DNA of 64,000 nt from Thermoleophilia bacterium SCSIO 60948 (GTDB lineage Bacteria > Actinomycetota > Thermoleophilia > Solirubrobacterales > 70-9): NCBI GenBank assembly GCA_021496505.1, contig CP053031.1, forward strand, positions 682,001 to 746,000, written 5' to 3'. Both the position numbers and the translations under genes were made by a program. Each line of letters starts with the position of its first letter. The first letter of the stretch is position 1. Of the stretch, positions 27,026 through 34,979 are shown one piece after another. The notes below the pieces were generated by a model. It worked only from the letters and a program-made list of their open reading frames with translations. It made no database searches and had not been told where the DNA came from.

Positions 27026-27895
27026 ATGGCCGAAGCTGTCGACAAGACGGTGGGTGGCGGCCTGAGCGGGCCGAGCCCGGCACGGGAGGCCCGCGGCGGG
27101 CGGCGAAAGCGCCGCCGCGGGCGCTCGCGGCTCTACAACCCGATCGAGCCGCGGACATACATCGTCATCGCGATCCTGTCGTTCGCGGTGCTGCTCGGCG
27201 GCTGGTGGCTGGCCGCCGAGCTCGACCTGGCGAAGGACATCTTCCTGCCGACGCCGATCGACGTCTGGAACGCCGGGGTCGAGGCCGCGAAGGACGGGTC
27301 GCTGTGGACGGACGCGAAGGTCAGCTTCGTGCGGATCACGATCGGCTTCGCGATCTCGACCCTGCTGGCGCTGCCGATCGGGATCCTGATCGGCACCTTC
27401 CGCAAGGCCGAGGCCGCGATCGAGCCGACGGTCGACTTCATCCGCTACATGCCGGCGGTCGCGTTCGTCCCGCTGACGATCGTTTGGGTCGGCGTCGACG
27501 AGTCGCAGAAGTGGCTGATCATCTTCATCGGCACCTTCTTCCAGCAGGTGCTGATGGTCATGGACAACGTCAAGCGCGTGCCGCGCGAGTACGTGTCGAT
27601 CGCGCAGACGCTCGGGATGCGCGACTCGACGGTGCTGCGCCGGGTGATCCTCCCGGCGAGCGGCCCGGCGATCTGGGACACGCTTCGGATCACGCTCGGC
27701 TGGGCGTGGACGTGGCTCGTCGTCGCCGAGCTGGTCGCCGCCTCGGAGGGCCTCGGTCACTCGATCGTCGTCGCCCAGCGCTTCTTCCAGACCGAGACGA
27801 TCTTCCTCGGCATCATCGTCATCGGACTGCTCGGCCTGATCATGGACCAGGTCATGAAGTACGCCGGCAAGCGACTGTTCAGGTGGGCGGACTGA
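27026..27895 (+). CDS. ABC transporter permease, SsuC/TauC type
   Basis: A 289-residue integral membrane protein with about six TM segments after a basic N-terminus (GRRKRRRGRSRLYNP). The EAA cytoplasmic loop for ATPase docking is EYVSIAQTLGMRDSTVLRR. It starts 6 bases after the binding protein, and its stop overlaps the ATPase start by one base (TGATG). As a single permease gene it presumably forms a homodimer, as in SsuC and TauC. Confidence 0.93.
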   Translation: MAEAVDKTVGGGLSGPSPAREARGGRRKRRRGRSRLYNPIEPRTYIVIAILSFAVLLGGWWLAAELDLAKDIFLPTPIDVWNAGVEAAKDGSLWTDAKVSFVRITIGFAISTLLALPIGILIGTFRKAEAAIEPTVDFIRYMPAVAFVPLTIVWVGVDESQKWLIIFIGTFFQQVLMVMDNVKRVPREYVSIAQTLGMRDSTVLRRVILPASGPAIWDTLRITLGWAWTWLVVAELVAASEGLGHSIVVAQRFFQTETIFLGIIVIGLLGLIMDQVMKYAGKRLFRWAD

Positions 27896-28695
27896 TGAGC
27901 GTGAACGGAGCCGGCGGGCCGAAGCTGGTCGTCAGGGACCTGCGCAAGGTCTTCGAGGCCGACAGCGGCGAGGTCGTCGCGATCGACAACGCGAGCTTCG
28001 AGATCGCCGAGAAGGAGTTCGTCACCGTCATCGGGACGAGCGGCTGCGGCAAGTCGACGATGCTGTCGATCATCGCCGGGCTCGAGGAGGAGACCTCAGG
28101 CGAGGTCCTCGTCGACGGCGAGCCGGTTTACATGCCCGGCCGCGATCGCGGCGTCGTCTTTCAGAGCTACACGCTCTATCCCTGGATGACGGCGCAGAAG
28201 AACGTCGAGTTCGCGCTCCAGGGCTCGAAGCGCGAGCGTGCCGATGTCGCCCGCGAGCACCTGGAGCTCGTCGGCCTCGCCCAGTTCGCCGACGCCTATC
28301 CGAGCCAACTCTCCGGCGGCATGCGCCAGCGGATCGCGATCGCCAGAGCGCTCTCCTACAAGCCGGAGGTGCTGCTGATGGACGAGCCGTTCGGCGCCCT
28401 CGACGCTCAGACCCGGCAGCTCATGCAAGAGCTCCTGATGAAGATCTGGGAGGAGCACCGCCTCACGGTCATGTTCGTCACCCATGACATCGACGAGGCG
28501 GTCTTCCTCTCGGACCGGGTGTTGATCATGACCGCGCGTCCGGGGCGGATCAAGGAGGACCTCGCGGTCGGCGTCGAGCGCCCGCGGACCTTCGAGGTCA
28601 TGACCGACCCCGAGTTCTTCGAATACAAGTCGCATCTCCACGCGGCGATCCGCGAGGAGAGCCTCCGCACGGCAGAACAGCTCGAGACGCGATGA
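27895..28695 (+). CDS. ABC transporter ATP-binding protein, SsuB/TauB type
   Basis: A 266-residue ATPase. Walker A GTSGCGKST is at about 44-52, the Q loop VVFQSYTLYPWMT follows, the signature is LSGGMRQRIAIARAL, Walker B is VLLMDEPFGALDAQT, and the switch His is in MFVTHDIDEA. This sequence set is typical of the nitrate/sulfonate/taurine importer ATPases. I start at the ATG at 27895 that overlaps the permease stop; the much longer frame upstream is a shadow of the binding protein and permease. The stop overlaps the next ATG (ATGA). Confidence 0.95.
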   Translation: MSVNGAGGPKLVVRDLRKVFEADSGEVVAIDNASFEIAEKEFVTVIGTSGCGKSTMLSIIAGLEEETSGEVLVDGEPVYMPGRDRGVVFQSYTLYPWMTAQKNVEFALQGSKRERADVAREHLELVGLAQFADAYPSQLSGGMRQRIAIARALSYKPEVLLMDEPFGALDAQTRQLMQELLMKIWEEHRLTVMFVTHDIDEAVFLSDRVLIMTARPGRIKEDLAVGVERPRTFEVMTDPEFFEYKSHLHAAIREESLRTAEQLETR

Positions 28696-30002
28696 GCGCC
28701 GAGGACCGGGTCCTCGCTGCGATCGCGGAGCGATCCGACGAGTTGGTCGATCTCGCGAGGACGCTGATCGACTTCGACACGACGGTGCGCGGCGAGCCAG
28801 GTGAGCCGGCGCGCGAGGAGGCGGCGCTCCAGAGCCACGTCGCGACCCTGCTCGAGCGAGCAGGCGCCGACGTAGAGCTGTGGGAGCCGCGGCCCGGCGA
28901 GCTCGACCGCTGGCGACGCCAGGTCCCCGAGGGGCTTGGCTTCGAGGGGCGACCGCAGATGGTCGCGCGCTTCGCGGGGCGCTCCACGGGATCGAGCCTG
29001 CTCTTCAACGGGCACGTCGACGTCGTATCTGCCGAGCCGAAGAAGCGCTGGGCGAGCGACCCGTTCCGGGCCGAGGTCCGGGACGGCAAGTTGTTCGGCC
29101 GCGGTGCCTGCGACATGAAGGGAGGAGTCGCGGCGATGCTGACGGCCGCGATCGTCCTCGCCGACGAGAGCATTGGGTGCGCGGGCGAACTGATCGTCAA
29201 CACCGTCACCGACGAGGAGTGGAACGGCGCCGGCGCGCTGGCGGCGGTGGCGAGGGGGGTCTCCGCCGACGCCGGCGTCGTTCCCGAGGCGACGGGATTC
29301 GAGCCCTGGGTCGCGTGTCGCGGCGTCGTCAACCCGACGATCACCGTTCGCGGTCGGCCGGGACACGCGGAGATCCCGCAGCCGCCGTGGCAGCAGGGCG
29401 GGGCGGTCAATGCGATCGAGAAGTCGATGATCGTCCTCGACGCGGTCCGCTCGCTGCGAGAGCACTGGGCGGCGAACTCGAACAACCCCCTGTTGAAGCC
29501 GGGCGAGCTCATACCGACGGTGATCCACGCCGGCGAGTGGTGGGTCAACTACCCCGCCTCTTGCACCATCGTGGTCGATGTGACCTACCTGCCCGAGCAG
29601 GGCGACGCCGACGGGGGGTGGGGTGGACCGGTCGAGCGCGAGATCGAAGACTGGATCCTCGAGCGAACCGGCCAGGACGACTGGCTGGCCGAGAACCCAC
29701 CCCAGTTCAGGTGGGCCAACAACCTCGCGCCGGCCGCCGTTCCCGGCGGTGACCCGATCGTGACCGCGGCCCTGGCGGCGAGCGAGACCATCGGGCGGCC
29801 CGGCAAGGTCGCCGCACTCCAAGGCTGGCACGATGCGGCCACCTTCACCCGCTTCGGCACGCCGACGATCAGCTACGGCCCCGCCGGACTGTCGAACGAC
29901 GGCGAGACGCTCGCGCACGCGGTCGATGAGAGCGTCCCGGTCGAGGACCTCGTCATGACTGCGCAGGCGCTCGCGCTGATCGCGATGCGCTGGGGCTCCT
30001 AG
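28692..30002 (+). CDS. M20-family deacylase (ArgE/DapE type), second copy
   Basis: A 436-residue zinc hydrolase. Metal-site elements: FNGHVDVVSAEPKKRWASDP, FGRGACDMKGGVAAML, NTVTDEEWNGAGALA and a late His in LAHAVDESVPVEDLV. It is clearly diverged from the deacylase at 19392. Co-translation with the importer ATPase (4-base overlap) suggests that it acts on the imported compound, for example by removing an acyl group. It closes the operon of aldehyde dehydrogenase, ABC importer and deacylase. Confidence 0.92.
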   Translation: MSAEDRVLAAIAERSDELVDLARTLIDFDTTVRGEPGEPAREEAALQSHVATLLERAGADVELWEPRPGELDRWRRQVPEGLGFEGRPQMVARFAGRSTGSSLLFNGHVDVVSAEPKKRWASDPFRAEVRDGKLFGRGACDMKGGVAAMLTAAIVLADESIGCAGELIVNTVTDEEWNGAGALAAVARGVSADAGVVPEATGFEPWVACRGVVNPTITVRGRPGHAEIPQPPWQQGGAVNAIEKSMIVLDAVRSLREHWAANSNNPLLKPGELIPTVIHAGEWWVNYPASCTIVVDVTYLPEQGDADGGWGGPVEREIEDWILERTGQDDWLAENPPQFRWANNLAPAAVPGGDPIVTAALAASETIGRPGKVAALQGWHDAATFTRFGTPTISYGPAGLSNDGETLAHAVDESVPVEDLVMTAQALALIAMRWGS

Positions 30003-30056
30003 CGCTGGCACGCTCGGCCGGGTGAGGCTCAACCGCGCGCTGGGATGATGCCCGCG

Positions 30057-30710
30057 ATGTCGATGTACGAGCGGATGGTCGCGGGCTAGCTCTACCGCGC
30101 CGCCGATGCGGAGATCGAGGCGAGCCACGGCCGCGCCCGGGCGATCGTCGAGCGCTTCAACGCCACCGTCCACGGCGAGGACTCCGAGCGCGACCGGCTC
30201 CTACGCGAGCTGTTCGGTCACTTCGGCGACGGCGTCACGGTGCTGCCGCGGATCGAGGTCGATCACGGCAGCAATGTCTCGATCGGGGACGGGACGTTCG
30301 TCAACTACGGCGCGGTGTTCCTCGATGGCGCGCCGGTGACGATCGGGTCCGATTGCCAGATCGCGACCAACGTTCAGCTGATCACCGCGACCCACCCGAT
30401 CGACCCCGGGCCGCGGCGCGAGCTGTGGGAGTACTGCCTGCCGGTCACGCTGGGCGACAACGTCTGGCTCGGCGCGGGGGCGATCGTCTGTCCTGGCGTC
30501 AGCATCGGATCCGACAGCGTGATCGGCGCCGGCTCGGTCGTGGCGAAGGACGGTCCGGCCGGGGTCGTCGCGGTCGGAAGTCCCGCGCGGGTCCTGCGCG
30601 AGATCGGGCCGCGCGACCGGGTCGAGCCTCCGTCGAGCTCAGGCCGAGCGCTCAGCGCCCGCCGGCGCCGAGGTCGACGACCCCGAGCAGCACCAGCAGG
30701 ATCAGGGTGA
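30057..30710 (+). pseudogene. Maltose/galactoside O-acetyltransferase-like gene with a premature TAG
   Basis: From the ATG at 30057 the frame reads MSMYERMVAG, then TAG (30087-30089), then continues open as LYRAADAEIEASHGRARAIV and a full left-handed beta-helix acetyltransferase (SNVSIGDGTFVNYGAVFLD, TATHPIDPGPRRELWEY, GAIVCPGVSIGSDSVIGAGS). Family members have GELYRA at this place, so TAG most simply replaces a GAG (Glu) codon. The 3' end also runs about 40 residues past the usual VGSPARVLREI end in an arginine-rich tail that overlaps the opposite-strand gene at 30652. A truncated protein could begin at GTG 30240 but would lack the N-terminal domain. Confidence 0.75.
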
Positions 30711-30771
30711 TGACGGCCGAGACAACGAGCGAGCCCAGGCAGCCGAGCCGATTTGAGAAGAAGATGAACAT
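30652..30771 (-). CDS. Small single-TM protein (39 residues)
   Basis: The ATG at 30771 encodes MFIFFSNRLGCLGSLVVSAV and then a strongly hydrophobic helix (ITLILLVLLGVVDL). The sequence looks like small membrane proteins I associate with actinobacterial genomes (FFSNRLGCLGSL pattern). The longer open frame on this strand extends upstream to 31089, but that part is antisense to the next gene and not protein-like. Its 3' end overlaps the unusual C-terminal tail of the acetyltransferase pseudogene. Function unknown. Confidence 0.6.
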   Translation of the reverse strand: MFIFFSNRLGCLGSLVVSAVITLILLVLLGVVDLGAGGR

Positions 30772-30844
30772 CGCGGCCGCTCTACCCGCGTCGCGGGCTC
30801 GATCGCATGGCGGCGCCCCGCATCGGGTCCCGTACGCTGTGGCG

Positions 30845-31036
30845 ATGGGCGACCACACGCCGGATGCCAACCACGCTGCCTCCCACGACCCCGTCGAGGT
30901 CGACGCGACCAAGGTCGCCGAGGTCAGTCCCGTAATCGCGGGCGGGCAGGCGTGGGCGCCCCGCGAGGTTCTCGCCGACGGGCGCAGGGTGCTCCTCACC
31001 CGCCGCGACGAGGACCCGGCCGCCGAGGCCGAGTAG
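30845..31036 (+). CDS. Small acidic hypothetical protein (63 residues)
   Basis: The ATG at 30845 begins MGDHTPDANHAASHDPVEVD; the product is soluble and acidic with no cysteine or TM. The frame is the same as that of the following DUF3105 gene, separated only by the TAG at 31034-31036. Because of the shared frame it could be read as a separate upstream gene or, if the stop were an error, as an N-terminal extension. I favour a separate gene because DUF3105 proteins normally begin at the basic KNDKRERRR segment. Confidence 0.5.
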   Translation: MGDHTPDANHAASHDPVEVDATKVAEVSPVIAGGQAWAPREVLADGRRVLLTRRDEDPAAEAE

Positions 31037-31069
31037 TCAAGCGTCGACCGAGACCGACCGAGACCGAGC

Positions 31070-31816
31070 CTGGCCCCGAAGAACGACAAGCGCGAGCGTC
31101 GTCGCGCCGAGCGACTCGCCGCCGAGCGTCAGGCGGCCGCCGACGAGCGTCGCCGCAAGCTCGTCGGCTACGTCGTCGCGGCGGGGCTCTCGCTGGCCCT
31201 CGTCGCCGCGCTCGTCTTCGTCTTCACGGCCGGCGGCGGCGCGGAGGAGGAGGACCTGCCGGAGCTGGCCTACATCGTCCCCGAGAGCGGTGTGACCAAC
31301 GGGGTCGAGCCCGACGGGCGCGAGGGAGCCCCGCCGCCGCCCCTCGAGCAGGGCGACCTCGCGACATCCGCGGAAGAGGCGAAGTGCGTGGTCGAGGAGG
31401 ACCTCCCCGACGAGGGGAATGCGCACGTCGACGAGCCGCCGGAGTACGGAACGAACCCGGCGACCTCGGGCGACCACGTGCCGCCGCCGGACTTCCCCGC
31501 CGACGGCGCCTACGCCGAGCCGGTCGACCCCTTCTTCTATGTGCATGCGCACGAGCACGCGCGGGTGACGATCCACTACTCGCCCGACCTTCCCGAGCGC
31601 GACCAGCTCGCTCTCAAGGGCGTCTTCGAGGAGGACCCGGCGGCCGTGCTCATGTTCCCGGACCCGAACATCGAGGGCGATGTCGCGATGTCGTCCTGGA
31701 GCGCGCTGATGAACTGCCGCGGCTTCGAGGGGCGGGCGACGCTCGATGCCGTCCGCAACTTCCGCGACGAGTTCCGCGGCGCGTACAACCCGGAGCAGGT
31801 CCCGCTCTCGTTCTGA
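31070..31816 (+). CDS. DUF3105 membrane-anchored protein, start codon uncertain (CTG?)
   Basis: The product has a basic, helical N-terminus (APKNDKRERRRAERLAAERQ), one TM segment (LVGYVVAAGLSLALVAALVF) and an extracytoplasmic DUF3105 domain. The domain shows the family blocks EYGTNPATSGDHVPPPDFP and FFYVHAHEHARVTIHYSPD, and ends at 31816. No ATG, GTG or TTG exists in frame between the upstream stop (31036) and the TM segment. The CTG at 31070 is where family members usually begin. A GTG at 31289 (or the ACC-following frame at 31292) would remove the membrane anchor. Function of the family is unknown. Confidence 0.75.
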   Translation: MAPKNDKRERRRAERLAAERQAAADERRRKLVGYVVAAGLSLALVAALVFVFTAGGGAEEEDLPELAYIVPESGVTNGVEPDGREGAPPPPLEQGDLATSAEEAKCVVEEDLPDEGNAHVDEPPEYGTNPATSGDHVPPPDFPADGAYAEPVDPFFYVHAHEHARVTIHYSPDLPERDQLALKGVFEEDPAAVLMFPDPNIEGDVAMSSWSALMNCRGFEGRATLDAVRNFRDEFRGAYNPEQVPLSF

Positions 31817-31859
31817 ACCCGGCACCGAGGGGCCGGGCCGAGTCTCTCTCCGGCGCGGT

Positions 31860-32240
31860 CTACGGATGGCCGGGCGTGGCCTGGCGCGGGCCCGGATCGG
31901 CCTCCCGGGGCGGTGCGGGCGAGTGAGCCGTCGCTCCACCGCGATGGCGCATGAGGTTGCGGATCAGCAGGATCGCTACGAGGACCAGGACGAGCGCGAG
32001 CAAGATGGCGAGCACGATCTCAGGGGTGCTCCAGCCGGTCGAGAAATGGTCGCGCATGGCATCCGTCATGGCGCTCGAGCTCGGGTCGTTCGGGCCGAAT
32101 CCGCCCGCGCCGTCCATCATCGATCCGGGGTCGAAGCCGTCGCCCTGCGGCCCGTTCTGCATCATCCCGGCCCCCGGGTGGTCGCCCTGCGGGGGGCCCA
32201 TGCCCTGGGCTGCCTCGCGCATCGAGTCCGACGGGTTCAT
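31860..32240 (-). CDS. Small membrane protein with a Met/Gly/Pro-rich N-terminus
   Basis: A 126-residue protein. The first 60 residues are rich in Gly, Met, Pro and Asp (GMGPPQGDHPGAGMMQNGPQ). One TM segment follows at about 73-93 (IVLAILLALVLVLVAILLI), then a basic tail with RHRGG. Met-rich segments can bind copper or silver, but nothing proves it here. It lies 38 bases downstream of the first universal stress protein on the same strand and is probably in its operon. Confidence 0.6.
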   Translation of the reverse strand: MNPSDSMREAAQGMGPPQGDHPGAGMMQNGPQGDGFDPGSMMDGAGGFGPNDPSSSAMTDAMRDHFSTGWSTPEIVLAILLALVLVLVAILLIRNLMRHRGGATAHSPAPPREADPGPRQATPGHP

Positions 32241-32277
32241 CTCGAACGCCGGTCCGACGAGTTCCCCGGCAACGCTC

Positions 32278-33225
32278 TCACGCGCTCAGGACCTCCTGCC
32301 GCACATCGACGGGTATCGCGTCCGGGTCCTCCTCGTTGAGGCGGAGCGGATCCGTACCGGCGCCGCGCGGGGTGAGCAGGACCGGGCAGCCCGCAGCCCG
32401 CAGCAACTTGTGGGTCGAGCTCCCCGCGACCGTGCGGCGGATCGGCCCGTAGCCGCGCGAGCCCGCCAGCAGGAGGTCGAAATCGCCGGAGACCTCCGAC
32501 AGCGCGTCACCGACGGATCCGCTCAGGAGCTCCGACCCGGCGGCGACGTGGGGCGGCACCCGTTCGAGTCCGCGATCGAGGATCTCCTGCTTCGACTCGC
32601 GCTCGAGATCGCGATAGTCGGCGGTCGGTAGGGCCGTCCAGCCGATGGCGTAGCCGTAGCGCGCGAACTCCATCACGGTGACGAGGGTCAGTCGTGCGCG
32701 GGTCCGCTGGGCCACCTGGATCCCCGCGCTCAGGGCCGAGTACGACTCCGGGGATCCGTCGAAGGCGACTCCGACGTGCCGGATCTTCGTTCGGGTGTCG
32801 GTGGCCAGGCCGGTCGGGGCGACCGCGATGGCGCACGGCAGATCGGTCAGGAGCGAATCCCCCGTGCTGCCCATCAGCGCATGGCCGATCGCGCAGTGGT
32901 GTGTCGACCCGATGACCATCAGTCCGGCTTGAGTCGAGGCTGCCGCTCGCCGAAGGCCGAGCGCCGGGGACGAGGCGAGCTCGAACCGCGACTCGGCCTC
33001 GATCGGTTCGAACGAGCGGCGCGCCCGCTCGACCGGTTCGGCGAGCCGCTCGCGAAGCAATTCGTCATAGGCGGATTCACCCAGCCACGCACCGGTGAAC
33101 GGGAGGACGACGGTGACGACCGGGCGCATGTCGAAAGCGGCCGCGAGCCGGCGGCCGAGCGCTACCGAGTCCTCGCCCTCGCTCGTCTCCAGGTAGCCGA
33201 CGACCATCGCTCGTTCCGCTCCCAC
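32278..33225 (-). CDS. Tandem-domain universal stress protein (UspA), copy 1
   Basis: A 315-residue protein with two Usp domains. The second ends with the ATP-binding signature GxxGx9GS/T (GSRGYGPIRRTVAGSSTHKLL); the first has GSTHHCAIGHALMGSTGDSL. I use the GTG at 33225, giving an N-terminus (GAERAMVVGY) of the same length as the paralogues; an ATG at 33207 is the alternative. Tandem ATP-binding Usp proteins are prominent in hypoxia and dormancy regulons of mycobacteria. A 19-bp operator-like motif lies 97 bases upstream, shared with the divergent membrane-protein gene. Confidence 0.92.
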   Translation of the reverse strand: MGAERAMVVGYLETSEGEDSVALGRRLAAAFDMRPVVTVVLPFTGAWLGESAYDELLRERLAEPVERARRSFEPIEAESRFELASSPALGLRRAAASTQAGLMVIGSTHHCAIGHALMGSTGDSLLTDLPCAIAVAPTGLATDTRTKIRHVGVAFDGSPESYSALSAGIQVAQRTRARLTLVTVMEFARYGYAIGWTALPTADYRDLERESKQEILDRGLERVPPHVAAGSELLSGSVGDALSEVSGDFDLLLAGSRGYGPIRRTVAGSSTHKLLRAAGCPVLLTPRGAGTDPLRLNEEDPDAIPVDVRQEVLSA

Positions 33226-33321
33226 TGCAACACCCCGTCTCGTTTTCCCCATCGCGTTCGTCGGTGTCCACGGTATGTGGGCCGGGGTCGACCGGCATCG
33301 GCCCGGCGGCGGTAACCGATC

Positions 33322-33340
33322 TCCGTAGTCAGGGCGGATG
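33322..33340 (+). promoter_or_regulatory. 19-bp operator-like motif, site 1
   Basis: The sequence TCCGTAGTCAGGGCGGATG lies between the divergent Usp copy 1 (start 97 bases away on the minus strand) and the membrane-protein gene at 33375. It is identical to site 2 at 18 of 19 positions and shares CGTAG-N-C and C-N-G with four other sites in this cluster. It is probably a regulator-binding site for one or both genes. Confidence 0.65.
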
Positions 33341-33374
33341 CGTCGCCTGGGCTCTGAGTCGAGATTGCGGCGTG

Positions 33375-34205
33375 ATGGTGAGTCAGGTCTCCACGCCCTT
33401 CCAGGAGCTGCTCGAGGAGGCCGAGGCGGTCGGTCCCGAGGAGGCCGCTCCACCGGTGCTGCGCGGGCCGGATCTGGTTCGTACCTGGGATCGCTTCGCC
33501 GGCGTCGGCGCCCTCGCCGGGTTCGCGATCGTCTCCGCCGCTGTCGCTCTTCTCGCCATCGATCGCGCCGCACCCGGCTACACCGTTCTCGCGATGGCGC
33601 TCGCGGGCGCCGCCGGTGGCGTCTGCCTGGGCGCCGGGCAGGCCTTCGTCCTGCGGCGCGCGCTGCCGATGCTGGGCGCCGCGGGCTGGGTCAGGACGAC
33701 CGCCCTGGGCGCGACGCTCGCGCTCGTGATCGTCGCATTGCCGCTCGCGGAGGGGCTGGCCGACGGTCGTCGCGGACTCGACGGCGCCGAGACGGCGGCG
33801 TTCGCCGTCGCCTGCGTGGCACTTCCCCTCCTCATCGGGGGAGCTCAGTGGCTCGAACTGCGTGAGGCACTGAGCCGCTCGCCGGCATGGATCGCCATCA
33901 ACGTCGTCGCATGGGCTGTCGGCCTCGCGGTCATGATCGCTGTCGCGCTCACCCTCTGGGGCTCCGACCTGGGGCTGGCGATCTCGATCCTTCTCGCCGG
34001 GGCGGCGTCCCTCGCGGCCGCCGCCGGCGTCACGGTCGTGACGGGTCTGGGCCTCTCGGCCATGCTGCGTGCGGACGACCGCGACCGTGAACGCCAGCGC
34101 GAGGACTACGTCGCGGAGACGACGTGGCTCCTGCGGACGGTCGCCGAGGCCAAGAAGCGGGCTCGCCGCGAGCGCCTGCGCTCGCTCGCCCGGCGCGGTC
34201 TATGA
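33375..34205 (+). CDS. Polytopic membrane protein with charged C-terminal tail
   Basis: A 276-residue protein with six predicted TM segments (for example GALAGFAIVSAAVALLAI, LAMALAGAAGGVCLGAG, AINVVAWAVGLAVMIAVAL) between a soluble N-terminus of about 45 residues and an Arg/Glu-rich C-terminal helix (AEAKKRARRERLRSLARRG). Start at ATG 33375; GTG 33372 is adjacent. No family recognised. It overlaps the GNAT gene by 4 bases and has the operator-like motif 35 bases upstream, so it is likely co-regulated with the stress proteins. Confidence 0.7.
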   Translation: MVSQVSTPFQELLEEAEAVGPEEAAPPVLRGPDLVRTWDRFAGVGALAGFAIVSAAVALLAIDRAAPGYTVLAMALAGAAGGVCLGAGQAFVLRRALPMLGAAGWVRTTALGATLALVIVALPLAEGLADGRRGLDGAETAAFAVACVALPLLIGGAQWLELREALSRSPAWIAINVVAWAVGLAVMIAVALTLWGSDLGLAISILLAGAASLAAAAGVTVVTGLGLSAMLRADDRDRERQREDYVAETTWLLRTVAEAKKRARRERLRSLARRGL

Positions 34206-34729
34206 GCCGGTCCCAGGTCGCGGATATCGAGCCTGCACGGCGCGCACGGGCATCGCTTCGAGGTCGGGCGCCCGCAGCCCGGCTGGAGGTCGCCGGAGAG
34301 ACCGCCTACGTGCGCGACGCCATGCGCGCTCGCCGCCCCGACCTCGCTCCTGTCCCACGCGTGTCACGGCTTGGAGGCCGAGGAGCGGAGGCGTTCGGCG
34401 CCTTCGCGCCCGACGGTGATCTGGTCGGCGAAGCCCGGTTGGTGCGACTGGAGTCCCGTCCGTCCTGCGCCGAGGTGTCGCTCACCGTCGCGGAGGGTCC
34501 GGAGGGGCGGTGTGTGGGACGGCGTCTGTTGACGCGTCTGATCGGCGGCGCCCGGAGAGCTGGGATCGAAACCTTCTTCGTCTCGTGCCCCGTCTCGAGT
34601 CGCCACACGATCGAGTTGCTGTGGGAGTTCGGCGCCGAGGTCCGCGAGCTCGGCCGGGAGGGTGGCATCGTCGAGTTCGAGGTCAGCCTGCCGAAGCTTC
34701 TCGAACCGAGTGCGGAGAGCTCGCGATGA
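34202..34729 (+). CDS. GNAT-like N-acetyltransferase
   Basis: A 175-residue protein whose C-terminal two thirds resemble the GNAT fold. A strand carrying CAEVSLTVAEGPEG is followed by the acetyl-CoA loop and helix (GRCVGRRLLTRLIGGARRAG), then FFVSCPVSSRHTIELLWEFG. The loop is a degenerate form of the RxxGxG/A motif. The ATG at 34202 overlaps the stop of the membrane protein, and its own stop overlaps the next ATG. The substrate is unknown. A fused or partner role in protein acetylation under stress is possible but unproven. Confidence 0.7.
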   Translation: MSRSQVADIEPARRARASLRGRAPAARLEVAGETAYVRDAMRARRPDLAPVPRVSRLGGRGAEAFGAFAPDGDLVGEARLVRLESRPSCAEVSLTVAEGPEGRCVGRRLLTRLIGGARRAGIETFFVSCPVSSRHTIELLWEFGAEVRELGREGGIVEFEVSLPKLLEPSAESSR

Positions 34730-34971
34730 GCATCGGCTTCCTGATCGCGGTGGTCGGCTCACTGTTCGCCTTCAGCGCCAGCGGCGAGATCGCGGGGCTC
34801 GATGCCGCCACGATCGGGTTCAACCTCGTAATCGCTGGCGCTCTGGTCCTCGCCCTCGCCGTCGTCCGACGCCTGGGGGGCGGCGCGCCCAGCGTCCATC
34901 CCGGGCCGGCAACGGGCCCCCCGGCCCGTCTCGCGCGGATCAGGGGGTGGATCGTCCGCGGCGGCCACTGA
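34726..34971 (+). CDS. Small two-TM membrane protein, DUF6458-like
   Basis: An 81-residue protein with two TM segments (MSIGFLIAVVGSLFAFSASG and ATIGFNLVIAGALVLALAVV) and a Pro/Arg-rich tail. The pattern of a short first helix, a Gly/Asp loop (GEIAGLDAATIGFN) and a second helix matches small actinobacterial DUF6458-type proteins. It is the third gene of an operon with 4-base overlaps (33375, 34202, 34726) and converges with Usp copy 2. Function unknown. Confidence 0.65.
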   Translation: MSIGFLIAVVGSLFAFSASGEIAGLDAATIGFNLVIAGALVLALAVVRRLGGGAPSVHPGPATGPPARLARIRGWIVRGGH

Positions 34972-34979
34972 CCGGGCGG

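Noticed and set aside
31848-31866. A minus-strand match to the 19-bp motif (TCCGTAGACCGCGCCGGAG)
   Set aside because: It keeps the invariant positions but lies between the ends of two convergent genes, where no promoter is expected; its right arm is not palindromic. Probably chance.
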